Below, in pieces: positions 6,994 through 13,814 of a DNA stretch of 15,810 nucleotides. Position 1 is the first letter of the stretch. Each line of letters opens with the position of its first letter. Both the position numbers and the translations under genes were made by a program. Where the stretch lies: NCBI GenBank assembly GCA_964524755.1, contig CAZGDR010000043.1, positions 1-15,810 of the forward strand, read 5' to 3'. The notes under the pieces are model-generated. The model saw nothing but the letters and a program-made list of their open reading frames with translations, ran no database searches and was not told where the DNA came from. The stretch is from JAQVOO01 sp964524755. Lineage in GTDB: Bacteria > Spirochaetota > Spirochaetia > Sphaerochaetales > Sphaerochaetaceae.

Positions 6994-7680
6994 ATGGCAA
7001 AAACAAAAGAAAAGACAACGTCCGGAAATTTTGAGTCTAAATTTAATGCCTTCTTAGGTACGTATAAGAGACTGATAATTATTATTGCTGCTGTGTTAGT
7101 GGTGGCGTTGGTTGGTTTAGGGTTTGGCCTGAAAGCTGTTGAGAAACAGGCTGATGCCCGACAATTGACAATTGATAATTTACAAAAAACATATACAGAA
7201 TGGGCTTACTCAGAAGATAAAACAACGACTGAAGCCCAAGCAACAAAAGAGGAGCTTGTCACCGACCTTTCTGCGTTAGCAGAGAAGGGTGGTAAAACAT
7301 ACCCTGTCTTAAAGGCCGATTACCTATTAGGTTTGATTGCTTTTGATGAAGGGGAGTATGCTACGGCTCTAGAACAGTTTCTTTCAGTTTTTAATAGGAG
7401 TAAAGAGACCTATCTTGGTTCTCTTTCTCTGTTAAACGCAGGAGTCAGTAGCGAAATGCTAGATGATAATCTTAAGGCAATTGAGTATTATCAACAGGTA
7501 TATGATACTTATGGTGGTGAAGCGGCTGAATCACCAAAGGCTTTATTCAGTTTAGCGCGATTACATGAGGCAAATAGTAATAATGACTTGGCAAAAGCTG
7601 TATTACAGCAACTTGCCGATGAGTTTCCTGCTTCAGAGTATGCTAAATTAGCTAAATCACGTTTGGTGGTATTCCAGTAA
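6994..7680 (+). CDS. Membrane-anchored TPR-repeat protein
   Basis: Function not established. The 228-residue protein has a basic N-terminus, one transmembrane segment (about 27-46, Ile/Val/Ala-rich) and a soluble domain of helical repeats. Three units resemble tetratricopeptide repeats: about 105-137 (DYLLGLIAFDEGEYATALEQF), 142-173 and 181-213 (SLARLHEANSNNDLAKAVLQ). The positively charged N-terminus suggests the repeats face the periplasm, though this is topology inference. The layout recalls YfgM-like proteins, which have an N-terminal anchor plus TPR and associate with the Sec translocon and periplasmic chaperones. That is only an architectural analogy. The start is supported by GGAG about 7 nt upstream, and the gene begins 12 nt after cmk-rpsA, so it is probably in the same transcript. 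The N-terminal hydrophobic stretch has no lipobox. Confidence 0.85.
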   Translation: MAKTKEKTTSGNFESKFNAFLGTYKRLIIIIAAVLVVALVGLGFGLKAVEKQADARQLTIDNLQKTYTEWAYSEDKTTTEAQATKEELVTDLSALAEKGGKTYPVLKADYLLGLIAFDEGEYATALEQFLSVFNRSKETYLGSLSLLNAGVSSEMLDDNLKAIEYYQQVYDTYGGEAAESPKALFSLARLHEANSNNDLAKAVLQQLADEFPASEYAKLAKSRLVVFQ

Positions 7681-7692
7681 TTGCTGGATTCT

Positions 7693-7716
7693 AAACCTCC
7701 AAGTGTTGGAGGGTTT
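7693..7716 (+). promoter_or_regulatory. Hairpin that buries the SD of the lipoprotein gene
   Basis: AAACCTCCAA (7693-7702) pairs with TTGGAGGGTTT (7706-7716) across a GTG loop, with one bulged G. The right arm contains the only SD of the next gene, GGAGG at 7708-7712, 6 nt before the ATG at 7719. The hairpin could restrain translation or act as a weak terminator, but only three T follow it. A smaller hairpin, CCAG/CTGG (7674-7687), covers the preceding stop codon. Confidence 0.5.
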
Positions 7717-7718
7717 GT

Positions 7719-8657
7719 ATGAAGAGATGTCAAAAATTGAGTGCTAAATTCTATGTACTCGTCTTGGCATCTCTTTTTTTGTTTACCAGTTGCGGTATTC
7801 CGAACTTCCTAAACCTTGATGATGCAATATCTTGGGGTAAAATCTCAACAAATAATAACACTAAACTCGATGTAACTCTCACTATTTTTACACGCGGTAT
7901 AGAGAAGATTACTGAAGTGAATACGAAACCTTCAATAAAATTTTTCTATGTTCTTTCAACTAATAGTTCTACATCCGCCCCTCCTGCGAATAGAGAAAAG
8001 GTCGATAGTTTATATGATTTTAGATATAATTTGACCTATGTTCCCAGTTTGTTTTCCAATTATAAAGGTAAGCTAGGTAATGGGATCTCTTGGTCACCTG
8101 AATCGAATACTACCGCCCCTGGTTTTTATCTTTATACCAAAGATGATTCCACGTATCGAAATTTTGCTCGTATGCGTTCAGGAGTAATTGACGCGAAACC
8201 AGATGAACTAGGTATTTTAGTTGGCACATTTGCTCAAGGCAGTTCGTTACTTGATAAGCCCAATGCGTATAATTTTAGTGGTATTCCTTTCATGGATACG
8301 CAGGTGCCCATATCGGGAGGGGGGGATTTAACTTTTAATTTCACTCTAGAATTAGCTAAAGAATCTTCCAGCTCTCAAATAGCAATTGAATTTAAAAATG
8401 TTACTGAAGGTAAATCACCATTATATTTTGCCAGTTATAAAAGAAACCTATTTCCTCATAGTAGTGATGCCTCAGATATAGAAACCTTCAGAAGTGAAGA
8501 TCCTTATTTCCATCAACCTATCTATAATGAAATAAATGATAAGCCTGATGCGAATCTTTATCTCCATATCTGGGCTACAGTATTTGGAGGAGATGGGACT
8601 TTTACTAATATTTATTGGTCTAATCTAGAATACCTTGGATTTATTCAATTGTTTTAA
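7719..8657 (+). CDS. Putative lipoprotein of unknown function
   Basis: I do not recognise this 312-residue protein. It starts with a basic stretch (MKRCQK), a hydrophobic core and a lipobox-like LFTSC followed by Gly, so Cys25 would be lipidated by signal peptidase II and the protein anchored at a membrane surface. Spirochaete lipoboxes are often loose, which makes this one credible. The mature part is rich in Ser, Asn, Thr, Tyr and Phe with few predicted helices, suggesting a mostly beta, extracytoplasmic domain. No enzymatic motif or repeat was seen. The SD (GGAGG) is buried in a hairpin just upstream. The gene follows the TPR gene by 38 bp and may be read through from it. The next gene has its own promoter. 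An in-frame Cys4 is not in a lipobox context. Confidence 0.75.
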   Translation: MKRCQKLSAKFYVLVLASLFLFTSCGIPNFLNLDDAISWGKISTNNNTKLDVTLTIFTRGIEKITEVNTKPSIKFFYVLSTNSSTSAPPANREKVDSLYDFRYNLTYVPSLFSNYKGKLGNGISWSPESNTTAPGFYLYTKDDSTYRNFARMRSGVIDAKPDELGILVGTFAQGSSLLDKPNAYNFSGIPFMDTQVPISGGGDLTFNFTLELAKESSSSQIAIEFKNVTEGKSPLYFASYKRNLFPHSSDASDIETFRSEDPYFHQPIYNEINDKPDANLYLHIWATVFGGDGTFTNIYWSNLEYLGFIQLF

Positions 8658-8660
8658 GAG

Positions 8661-8688
8661 TTGAGTAATAATGTATATAATGTATATT
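8661..8688 (+). promoter_or_regulatory. Putative promoter of mazG and the BusR-like regulator gene
   Basis: TTGAGT (8661-8666), a 16-nt spacer and TATATT (8683-8688) form a reasonable promoter in the 59-bp gap after the lipoprotein gene. A perfect TATAAT at 8676-8681 is an alternative -10 with a poorer -35. The region also holds two exact tandem copies of AATGTATAT (8670-8687). Confidence 0.5.
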
Positions 8689-8706
8689 CTGTCAACTAGA
8701 ATATAC
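8682..8706. promoter_or_regulatory. Operator-like inverted repeat with 9-bp arms upstream of mazG
   Basis: GTATATTCT (8682-8690) and AGAATATAC (8698-8706) are exact reverse complements separated by 7 nt. The left arm covers the proposed -10 box and the right arm ends just before the mazG SD (AGAGGAG, 8708-8714). The placement is typical of a repressor site. The GntR-type regulator encoded in the same unit is the obvious candidate ligand, by inference only. Confidence 0.55.
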
Positions 8707-8719
8707 TAGAGGAGTCATG

Positions 8720-9547
8720 ATGATTACTTATGAGCATAAGGATGCTCCCACGTTAGAAGCAGCTGTACAGAACCTTTATCGTATTTTAACGTTGTTACGT
8801 AGTCCGGATGGGTGTCCATGGGATCGCGAACAAAACCCAATTGATGTCTCAAAAGCATTAATCGATGAGACCTATGAATATATAGAAGCTTTGCAAGATG
8901 AGAATCTACAAGCTTGTGCTGAAGAAATTGGTGATGTCTTGCTCAATGCCTTTATGATAACTCGTATACATGAAGAACACGGTGATTTTACCCCTATAGA
9001 CGCGATTAATATAGTATGTGCTAAACTAGTACGGAGACATCCACATGTCTTTGGCCACGCAGAGGCTCAAGACAGCTCTCAGGTCTTAGACTTGTGGAAT
9101 AAGATAAAGGAGGACGTTGAAGGGAAAAAAGCTCGCTCAGATGATTTCTTTAGTCGTATTCCAAAATCTCTCCCTAAATTGGAAGAAGCTTGGGAAATAC
9201 AAAAGAAGATGAAAAAAGTTGGTTTTGATTGGCCTGATGTGGCTGGAGTATTAGCTAAAGTCGATGAGGAACGTCAGGAATTAGTTGAAGCTATCGAAGA
9301 AGATGATCTACAGCACATGGAAGAAGAATTAGGTGATTTACTCTTCGCTGTGGTGAATTTAGCGCGCTATCTTCATATAAACCCTTCCCTTGCTCTACAT
9401 AAAAGTAATCGTAAAGTACGCCAACGCTTCAATGCGGTAGCGCAGCGTAGTACAGAACGGGCAATCCCGCTAACTTGGGAACATGTGGATGCATTAAATG
9501 TAATTTGGAATGAAGTTAAGAAAGAAGAAAAAAATAATGGAGTATAG
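8720..9547 (+). CDS. mazG: Nucleoside triphosphate pyrophosphohydrolase MazG
   Basis: MazG hydrolyses (d)NTPs to NMP and pyrophosphate, cleaning damaged nucleotides from the pool and, in some bacteria, affecting ppGpp levels. The protein (275 residues from this start) has the two tandem all-alpha MazG domains of the E. coli enzyme (263 residues). Domain 1 carries CPWDREQ, DETYEYIEAL and EEIGDVLLNAF. Domain 2 carries WEIQKKMKKVGFDW, DEERQELVEAI and EEELGDLLFAVVNLARYL, with acidic Mg-binding residues visible in both. Two in-frame ATGs lie at 8717 and 8720. The second is preferred because the SD AGAGGAG ends only 2 nt before the first but 5 nt before the second. The regulator gene follows after 5 nt, so the two form a unit. 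Confidence 0.95.
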   Translation: MITYEHKDAPTLEAAVQNLYRILTLLRSPDGCPWDREQNPIDVSKALIDETYEYIEALQDENLQACAEEIGDVLLNAFMITRIHEEHGDFTPIDAINIVCAKLVRRHPHVFGHAEAQDSSQVLDLWNKIKEDVEGKKARSDDFFSRIPKSLPKLEEAWEIQKKMKKVGFDWPDVAGVLAKVDEERQELVEAIEEDDLQHMEEELGDLLFAVVNLARYLHINPSLALHKSNRKVRQRFNAVAQRSTERAIPLTWEHVDALNVIWNEVKKEEKNNGV

Positions 9548-9552
9548 CCACT

Positions 9553-10206
9553 ATGGTTGAAAAAGAGCCTCTTGTAAAAAAGACCATGAAAAGAAAACGG
9601 GATGGGATGCCAATTTATGCGCGCATCGCGATGGACATTGCCAATAGAATAGTAAACGGAGACCTACCTGTAGGGAAAAAACTTTCAGGAAGATCTTTGA
9701 TGTCGAGTGAATACGGCGTCTCCCCTGAGACTATTCGTAGATCGTTTTCTTTATTGGAAGAGCTTGAAGTGGTTGAAGTGCAACAGAACCGTGGAGTATT
9801 CGTCCGTTCCAAAGAAAAAGCTAAAAAATACCTTAGCCAACATGAAAGCCGTGATGAAAATCGTTTATTATTGATACGCATGCAGGAACTGATTGAATCA
9901 CATGAACGTATAGAAAAAGAATTGTTTGAAATTACCCGAAAACTAGTCCACTCTGCAGAACGTTTTACGGCTAGTAATCCTTTTTATACCTACGAGAGTA
10001 CTGTATCTGCAACTTCAGATTGTATTGGTAAAACACTAGGCTATTTATCATTTTGGCAAAAGACTAAAGCTACAGTGATTGCTATTCGACGCGATGGTTC
10101 AATAATACTTTCACCCGGCCCAGATTTTATAATTGAGGCGCTGGATGTATTCGTTTTAGTCGGTGCTCAAAGTACACGCACTGCAGTTGAAGCGCTAATT
10201 CAATAA
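9553..10206 (+). CDS. GntR-family regulator with RCK_C (TrkA_C) domain, BusR-like
   Basis: Probable DNA-binding repressor. Residues about 18-87 form a GntR winged helix (IYARIAMDIANRIVNG, then the recognition region YGVSPETIRRSFSLLEE, and a wing ending NRGVFVR). Residues about 100-136 look like a coiled coil. Residues about 146-217 match an RCK_C/TrkA_C ligand domain (ATVIAIRRDGSIILSPGPD, then DVFVLVGA). This order and the 217-residue length match BusR of lactic acid bacteria, which binds cyclic di-AMP through RCK_C and represses a glycine-betaine importer. Here the neighbour is a peptide-type ABC importer instead. The ligand and targets are inferred. The gene starts 5 nt after mazG, with GGAG about 10 nt upstream. 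No terminator is evident after the stop. Confidence 0.85.
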   Translation: MVEKEPLVKKTMKRKRDGMPIYARIAMDIANRIVNGDLPVGKKLSGRSLMSSEYGVSPETIRRSFSLLEELEVVEVQQNRGVFVRSKEKAKKYLSQHESRDENRLLLIRMQELIESHERIEKELFEITRKLVHSAERFTASNPFYTYESTVSATSDCIGKTLGYLSFWQKTKATVIAIRRDGSIILSPGPDFIIEALDVFVLVGAQSTRTAVEALIQ

Positions 10207-10348
10207 GAATCACCCTATTTGCATAAGAAAATTATTCACATTATATTTGCAATAAATTGATGTTAAGCTCTATTATAATGCAACTCGATAAAACACGGTA
10301 TTTTCAAATGCTTATAATATAACAACATAACAGATATATCATTTCCGC
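10207..10348. other. AT-rich intergenic stretch with no gene
   Basis: No credible coding frame or RNA gene was seen. It contains two perfect TATAAT hexamers (10274-10279 and 10313-10318), neither with a good -35 at normal spacing. An imperfect repeat of ATTTGCA occurs at 10217 and 10245. No clear rho-independent terminator for the upstream unit is visible. Confidence 0.5.
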
Positions 10349-10378
10349 TTGACAGACTGCCATCTTGTAGTGTTTAAT
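10349..10378 (+). promoter_or_regulatory. Promoter of the peptide ABC transporter operon
   Basis: A perfect TTGACA (10349-10354) is followed by an 18-nt spacer and TTTAAT (10373-10378, 5 of 6 matches to TATAAT). Transcription would start near 10385, leaving an untranslated leader of about 125 nt. This is the best -35 box in the window. Function is inferred. Confidence 0.6.
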
Positions 10379-10379
10379 A

Positions 10380-10464
10380 AGGTTGTCGGTTACAGAAACC
10401 TGAGCATATATTGCTGATCCACTTAATACAGTGTGTGGATTTAGGTTGTTTTCATAGTTCAACC
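10380..10464 (+). promoter_or_regulatory. Structured leader of the transporter operon with alternative pairings
   Basis: AGGTTGT occurs twice (10380-10386 and 10443-10449) and two complementary segments are present: AACCT (10397-10401) and CAACC (10460-10464). Either copy can pair with either partner, giving mutually exclusive stems. A separate hairpin, ATCCAC (10417-10422) with GTGGAT (10435-10440), lies between them. No known riboswitch class was recognised and no strong poly-T terminator is present. Confidence 0.35.
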
Positions 10465-10466
10465 GT

Positions 10467-10479
10467 CAGAAATATTCTG
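10467..10479. promoter_or_regulatory. Small dyad sharing ATATTCTGT with the mazG operator
   Basis: CAGAA and TTCTG flank ATA in CAGAAATATTCTG, 31 nt before the binding-protein ATG. The overlapping nonamer ATATTCTGT (10472-10480) is identical to bases 8684-8692 in the mazG inverted repeat. It may be a shared regulator site. A chance match in AT-rich DNA cannot be excluded. Confidence 0.35.
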
Positions 10480-10510
10480 TAATCAATTAATACATTTCTT
10501 AGGAGGAAAT

Positions 10511-12022
10511 ATGAAACGTACAATAAGTGTCATTTTGCTTATATCTGTACTAGCCTTTTCCATGGTGTTTGCCGGTGGAGATAAAGAAAAGGCAAAAGAC
10601 GAAAAAATAATTCGAGTAGCGGAACAAGTACCTGGACTCATCACACCTGGGGTGTGGGATGGCCAGGCTTTCTCTATGAATTCATCTATATATGAATATC
10701 TTGTTGAAATGAGTGCCGATACCGGTGAACTTGAACCTTTGCTCGCCACTGCATGGGAAACTGATGATGGGAGTACCTGGACCTTTACCCTTCGTAAAGG
10801 GGTCAAATTCCATGATGGTAGTGATTTTAATGCTGAGGACGTAAAATATACGATTGAGCGAACGCAAGATCCCTCAATCGGGCATTTAAAGAAACTTGAT
10901 TTTGAAGTTGTGGAATCAATTGAGACACCCGACAGTCATACGATTGTTCTTCATCTTGAAGAGCCGAGACCGACATTTGTGTATCAAATGACCGACTATA
11001 ATATGGCAATTCTTTCCAGTGAATATGATTATGCAAACCTTGGGGAATCAAAGCCTATGGGTACTGGTCCATTCATGATGCAGCAGTTAATACCGAAAGA
11101 ATCAGCTTCTCTCGTCCGCAATCCTGCTTATTGGGCAGAGGGACTACCTATTGTTGATAAATTGGCCATCTACTTTGTACCAGATATTGACGCCAGTATC
11201 TCTATGTTAGAATCGGATAGAGTCGATGTTGTCCCTTTTATCTCACAGAATATTAGGACACGTCTTGAAGAGAATAACGAAATTAAAGTTATTACTCCTT
11301 ACCAAGAGATGCGTTTTATCTCTATGGCCGTTGATGAAGAGCCGTTTGATGATAATAGAGTTCGGTTAGCTTTAAAATATGCCATGGACCCAGAGATTAT
11401 TGCTCGTAGTGTTGCTCAAGTAGAGCTTAACGATGGTGTCTATTACAATGAAACTCCAATCATGAATATTCTGGCTGAATATAAAGATATTCCTTTACGG
11501 GGAAGAAACATTGATAAAGCTAAATCATTATTAGCCGAAGCAGGTTATCCGAATGGTGTAACGGTACCTATGTATTATGCATCTGACCATCCATTTGGCA
11601 AAGAATTAGCGCAAACTGTGCAGGAGTTAGCTGCTCCAGCAGGTATTACTATTGAACTCAAGGGTTACACCCGTGATATTTACCTTTCACAGTATTGGAT
11701 GAATGTGCCGCTTTCCATAACCGGTTGGGCTGGTCGTCCAGATCCTTCCATGTTATTGCTCTTAGCCTTTAGAGGCGGTGGTTCTTGGAATGAATCACAT
11801 TTAGATAATCCTAAAATCAACGAATTAATTGATAACATCTCAGAAGAGGCCGATGAAGCTAAACGGTTAAGTTATTATCATGAGTTGCAGGAAATATTTT
11901 ATGAAGAGGGATCACTTATTGATGTGCAAGTACCTCTCTTGGTAGCTGTCAGTAATAGAATTGTTAATTACCGACACCCTCTTACTCAAATTCCACAATA
12001 TAAATACATGGATATAAAATGA
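10511..12022 (+). CDS. Peptide/nickel-type ABC transporter substrate-binding protein (SBP family 5)
   Basis: Periplasmic receptor that captures the substrate and delivers it to the permease pair. A signal peptide (about 1-21, MKRTISVILLISVLAFSMVFA) ends in Val-Phe-Ala before Gly-Gly, fitting signal peptidase I. No lipobox Cys is present, so the protein is predicted to be free in the periplasm. The 503-residue length and motifs are typical of family 5: LEPLLATAWE, WTFTLRKGVKFHDGSDFNAEDVKYTIER near 93-120, MGTGPFM, and VRLALKYAMD. The family covers di- and oligopeptides, nickel, glutathione and some sugars, so the substrate cannot be named from sequence. A strong AGGAGG at 10501-10506 fixes the start. 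The stop overlaps the first permease (ATGA). The strong SD suits a receptor made in excess. Confidence 0.92.
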   Translation: MKRTISVILLISVLAFSMVFAGGDKEKAKDEKIIRVAEQVPGLITPGVWDGQAFSMNSSIYEYLVEMSADTGELEPLLATAWETDDGSTWTFTLRKGVKFHDGSDFNAEDVKYTIERTQDPSIGHLKKLDFEVVESIETPDSHTIVLHLEEPRPTFVYQMTDYNMAILSSEYDYANLGESKPMGTGPFMMQQLIPKESASLVRNPAYWAEGLPIVDKLAIYFVPDIDASISMLESDRVDVVPFISQNIRTRLEENNEIKVITPYQEMRFISMAVDEEPFDDNRVRLALKYAMDPEIIARSVAQVELNDGVYYNETPIMNILAEYKDIPLRGRNIDKAKSLLAEAGYPNGVTVPMYYASDHPFGKELAQTVQELAAPAGITIELKGYTRDIYLSQYWMNVPLSITGWAGRPDPSMLLLLAFRGGGSWNESHLDNPKINELIDNISEEADEAKRLSYYHELQEIFYEEGSLIDVQVPLLVAVSNRIVNYRHPLTQIPQYKYMDIK

Positions 12023-12987
12023 ACAATACCTTACTTTTCATTCTAAAAAAACTGGGGTCGCTGCTTGCGACCCTGGTTATCATGTCTTTCATTATTTTTA
12101 TGCTGGTAGAAATCATGCCGGGCGATGTCGCCCAGATGATTCTAGGCCAAAGTGCAACCCCTGAGGCAGTATCTGCGCTCCGCGAAGCAAGAGGTCTAAA
12201 TGACCCTGTGCTTAAACGCTACGGACGATGGATAGCAGGATTCGCGATGGGTGATCTAGGGGATTCTATTTACATGCAAGGTGTTGCCATTAACTCAATT
12301 TTATGGCGACGAGTAGGTCATTCAGTCATTTTAGCTTTGACTGCATTCCTCATGTTCGTTCCACTTTCCATCTTTTTTGGTGTATTAGCAGGGGTAAAAG
12401 AGAATAAACCTACCGATTCAATTATTTCATTCTTTGGTTTGGCCACGATGGCGTTACCTGAATTTGTTTCTGGTGTTTTCCTTATCACAATCTTTGCTGT
12501 CAAATTAAAGTGGTTTCCAATTGTGAGTGTACTTCCTATTGGAGAGAGTCTATTTGCTAATCTAAACATTCTTATCCTCCCTGCTCTATCGATTACCTTT
12601 GTTATGTTTGGCTATGTTTCGCGTATGCAACGTTCTACAATGATTCAAGTTATGAATTCTGATTATATAAGGGCTGCGACATTAAAAGGAATGCCACGTT
12701 CTTATGTAATTTTTAGACATGCCTTAAAAAACGCGTTACTTCCCACTATTACTATCATTGGCATGAATATGGGGTGGTTATTTGGGGGATTAATCGTAGT
12801 TGAGACTCTATTTGGATTCCCAGGAATGGGATCTTTACTTATGACTGCGATTAAAACCCGTGATGTACCACTTATCGAAGCTTGTGTCCTCTTGATAACC
12901 ATGATTTTTTCGCTTTCAACGATGACAACCGATATTTTATACAGCATTTTGAATCCGAGAATTCGGCTCAAAGGAGGTCAGCGATGA
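12019..12987 (+). CDS. Peptide-type ABC transporter permease, DppB/OppB family
   Basis: One of two inner-membrane channel subunits of the importer. The 322-residue protein begins with a cytoplasmic stretch and a first transmembrane helix (about 10-33), followed by the family block VEIMPGD. The soluble region includes the LREARGLNDPVLKRYGRW motif typical of DppB/OppB N-terminal domains. About six helices in all are visible. The cytoplasmic coupling (EAA-type) loop DYIRAATLKGMPRSYVIFRH, followed by ALKNALLPTIT, docks the ATPase. The final ETLFGFPGMG block is conserved. It overlaps the binding-protein gene by 4 bp and the next permease gene by 4 bp, so translation is probably coupled. Substrate is unknown, hence no gene symbol. 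Confidence 0.94.
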   Translation: MNNTLLFILKKLGSLLATLVIMSFIIFMLVEIMPGDVAQMILGQSATPEAVSALREARGLNDPVLKRYGRWIAGFAMGDLGDSIYMQGVAINSILWRRVGHSVILALTAFLMFVPLSIFFGVLAGVKENKPTDSIISFFGLATMALPEFVSGVFLITIFAVKLKWFPIVSVLPIGESLFANLNILILPALSITFVMFGYVSRMQRSTMIQVMNSDYIRAATLKGMPRSYVIFRHALKNALLPTITIIGMNMGWLFGGLIVVETLFGFPGMGSLLMTAIKTRDVPLIEACVLLITMIFSLSTMTTDILYSILNPRIRLKGGQR

Positions 12988-13814
12988 AATACTTCTTTTA
13001 CCAATTAAAAAGAAATCCCTTAGCTATTATCGGTATAATAATTATTCTCTTTTGGATTTTTGTAGCAATATTTAGTCCTTCATTTATGAATTTTACCCAT
13101 ACGCAGATTGATTCTGAGAACCAGATGGCAAGACCTGGGGAGAATGGACATCTTCTAGGTACCGATAGCTTGGGTCGTGATTTACTAGCTCGGATAATGT
13201 ATGGTAGTCGTTCAATTCTGACTGTTGCATTATTAACTTCTATTTTATCAACGATTTTAGGTATTATATTAGGTTTCACAGCCGGCTATTTTGGTGGACG
13301 GCTCGATGCGATATTCTTACGTGGGATTGACATCTTAATGGCAATTCCTCCCCTAGTGCTTTCCATGGTTGTACTTGGAATTTTAGGGAATTCGACAATA
13401 TTATCCCTTACACTTATTATCTCTATCGCATATATCCCTGCCACTGCTCGGGTATCGCGTGGTGTGCTCTTAACTGAAAAAAGTCAAGAATATGTCTCAG
13501 GGGCGCGTATTCGGGGTGAAAGCCACCTGTATATCATGTTTGTTGAAATTTTACCCAACACAACTGGAACCATTCTTGTTGAAGCTACAGCTCGCTTTGC
13601 CTACTCTATCATGATGGTAGCCTCCTTAGGTTTCTTAGGGGTGGGACTACAGCCTCCAACACCAGATTGGGGCATGATGGTTATTGAAAATAAACCCATA
13701 ATTTCACAAGCTCCTTGGGCTGTTTTATTTCCAGCTTTAGCAATTGCTTCGTTGGTAATCGCTATTTCTATTTTCTCTGACTTTGTCAGTAAGGTACTGA
13801 TTCATGAACAATAA
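12984..13814 (+). CDS. Peptide-type ABC transporter permease, DppC/OppC family
   Basis: Second channel subunit, expected to pair with the DppB-type protein. The start at 12984 gives 276 residues and follows AAGGAGG (12971-12977) by 6 nt, with an ATGA overlap of the previous stop. The open frame runs upstream to an ATG at 12882, but that would overlap the previous gene by 106 bp with no SD and add a non-hydrophobic N-terminus foreign to the family. The protein shows the OppC N-terminal block (first helix, then HLLGTDSLGRDLLARIMYGSR), a helix cluster, the coupling loop SQEYVSGARIRGESHLYIMF and the ending ASLGFLGVGLQPPTPDWG. It overlaps the ATPase gene by 11 bp. Confidence 0.94.
   Translation: MKYFFYQLKRNPLAIIGIIIILFWIFVAIFSPSFMNFTHTQIDSENQMARPGENGHLLGTDSLGRDLLARIMYGSRSILTVALLTSILSTILGIILGFTAGYFGGRLDAIFLRGIDILMAIPPLVLSMVVLGILGNSTILSLTLIISIAYIPATARVSRGVLLTEKSQEYVSGARIRGESHLYIMFVEILPNTTGTILVEATARFAYSIMMVASLGFLGVGLQPPTPDWGMMVIENKPIISQAPWAVLFPALAIASLVIAISIFSDFVSKVLIHEQ

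Noticed and set aside
8628..8657. C-terminal Phe of the lipoprotein as an outer-membrane beta-barrel signal
   Set aside because: A single terminal Phe in a protein with a lipobox is weak evidence; no alternating barrel pattern was established.
10274..10318. Two perfect TATAAT boxes as extra promoters
   Set aside because: Neither has a usable -35 at 16-18 nt or an extended -10 TG; such hexamers are expected by chance in AT-rich DNA.
10207..10510. Published-type BusR operator (AGTGACAT and ATGTCACT half-sites about 22 nt apart)
   Set aside because: TTGACAGA occurs once at the -35 box but no partner half-site at the required spacing was found, so the classical operator is not claimed.
12882..12983. 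Longer start for the DppC-type permease at ATG 12882
   Set aside because: It would overlap the upstream permease by 106 bp, has no SD and adds residues foreign to the family; ATG 12984 has AAGGAGG and an ATGA overlap.
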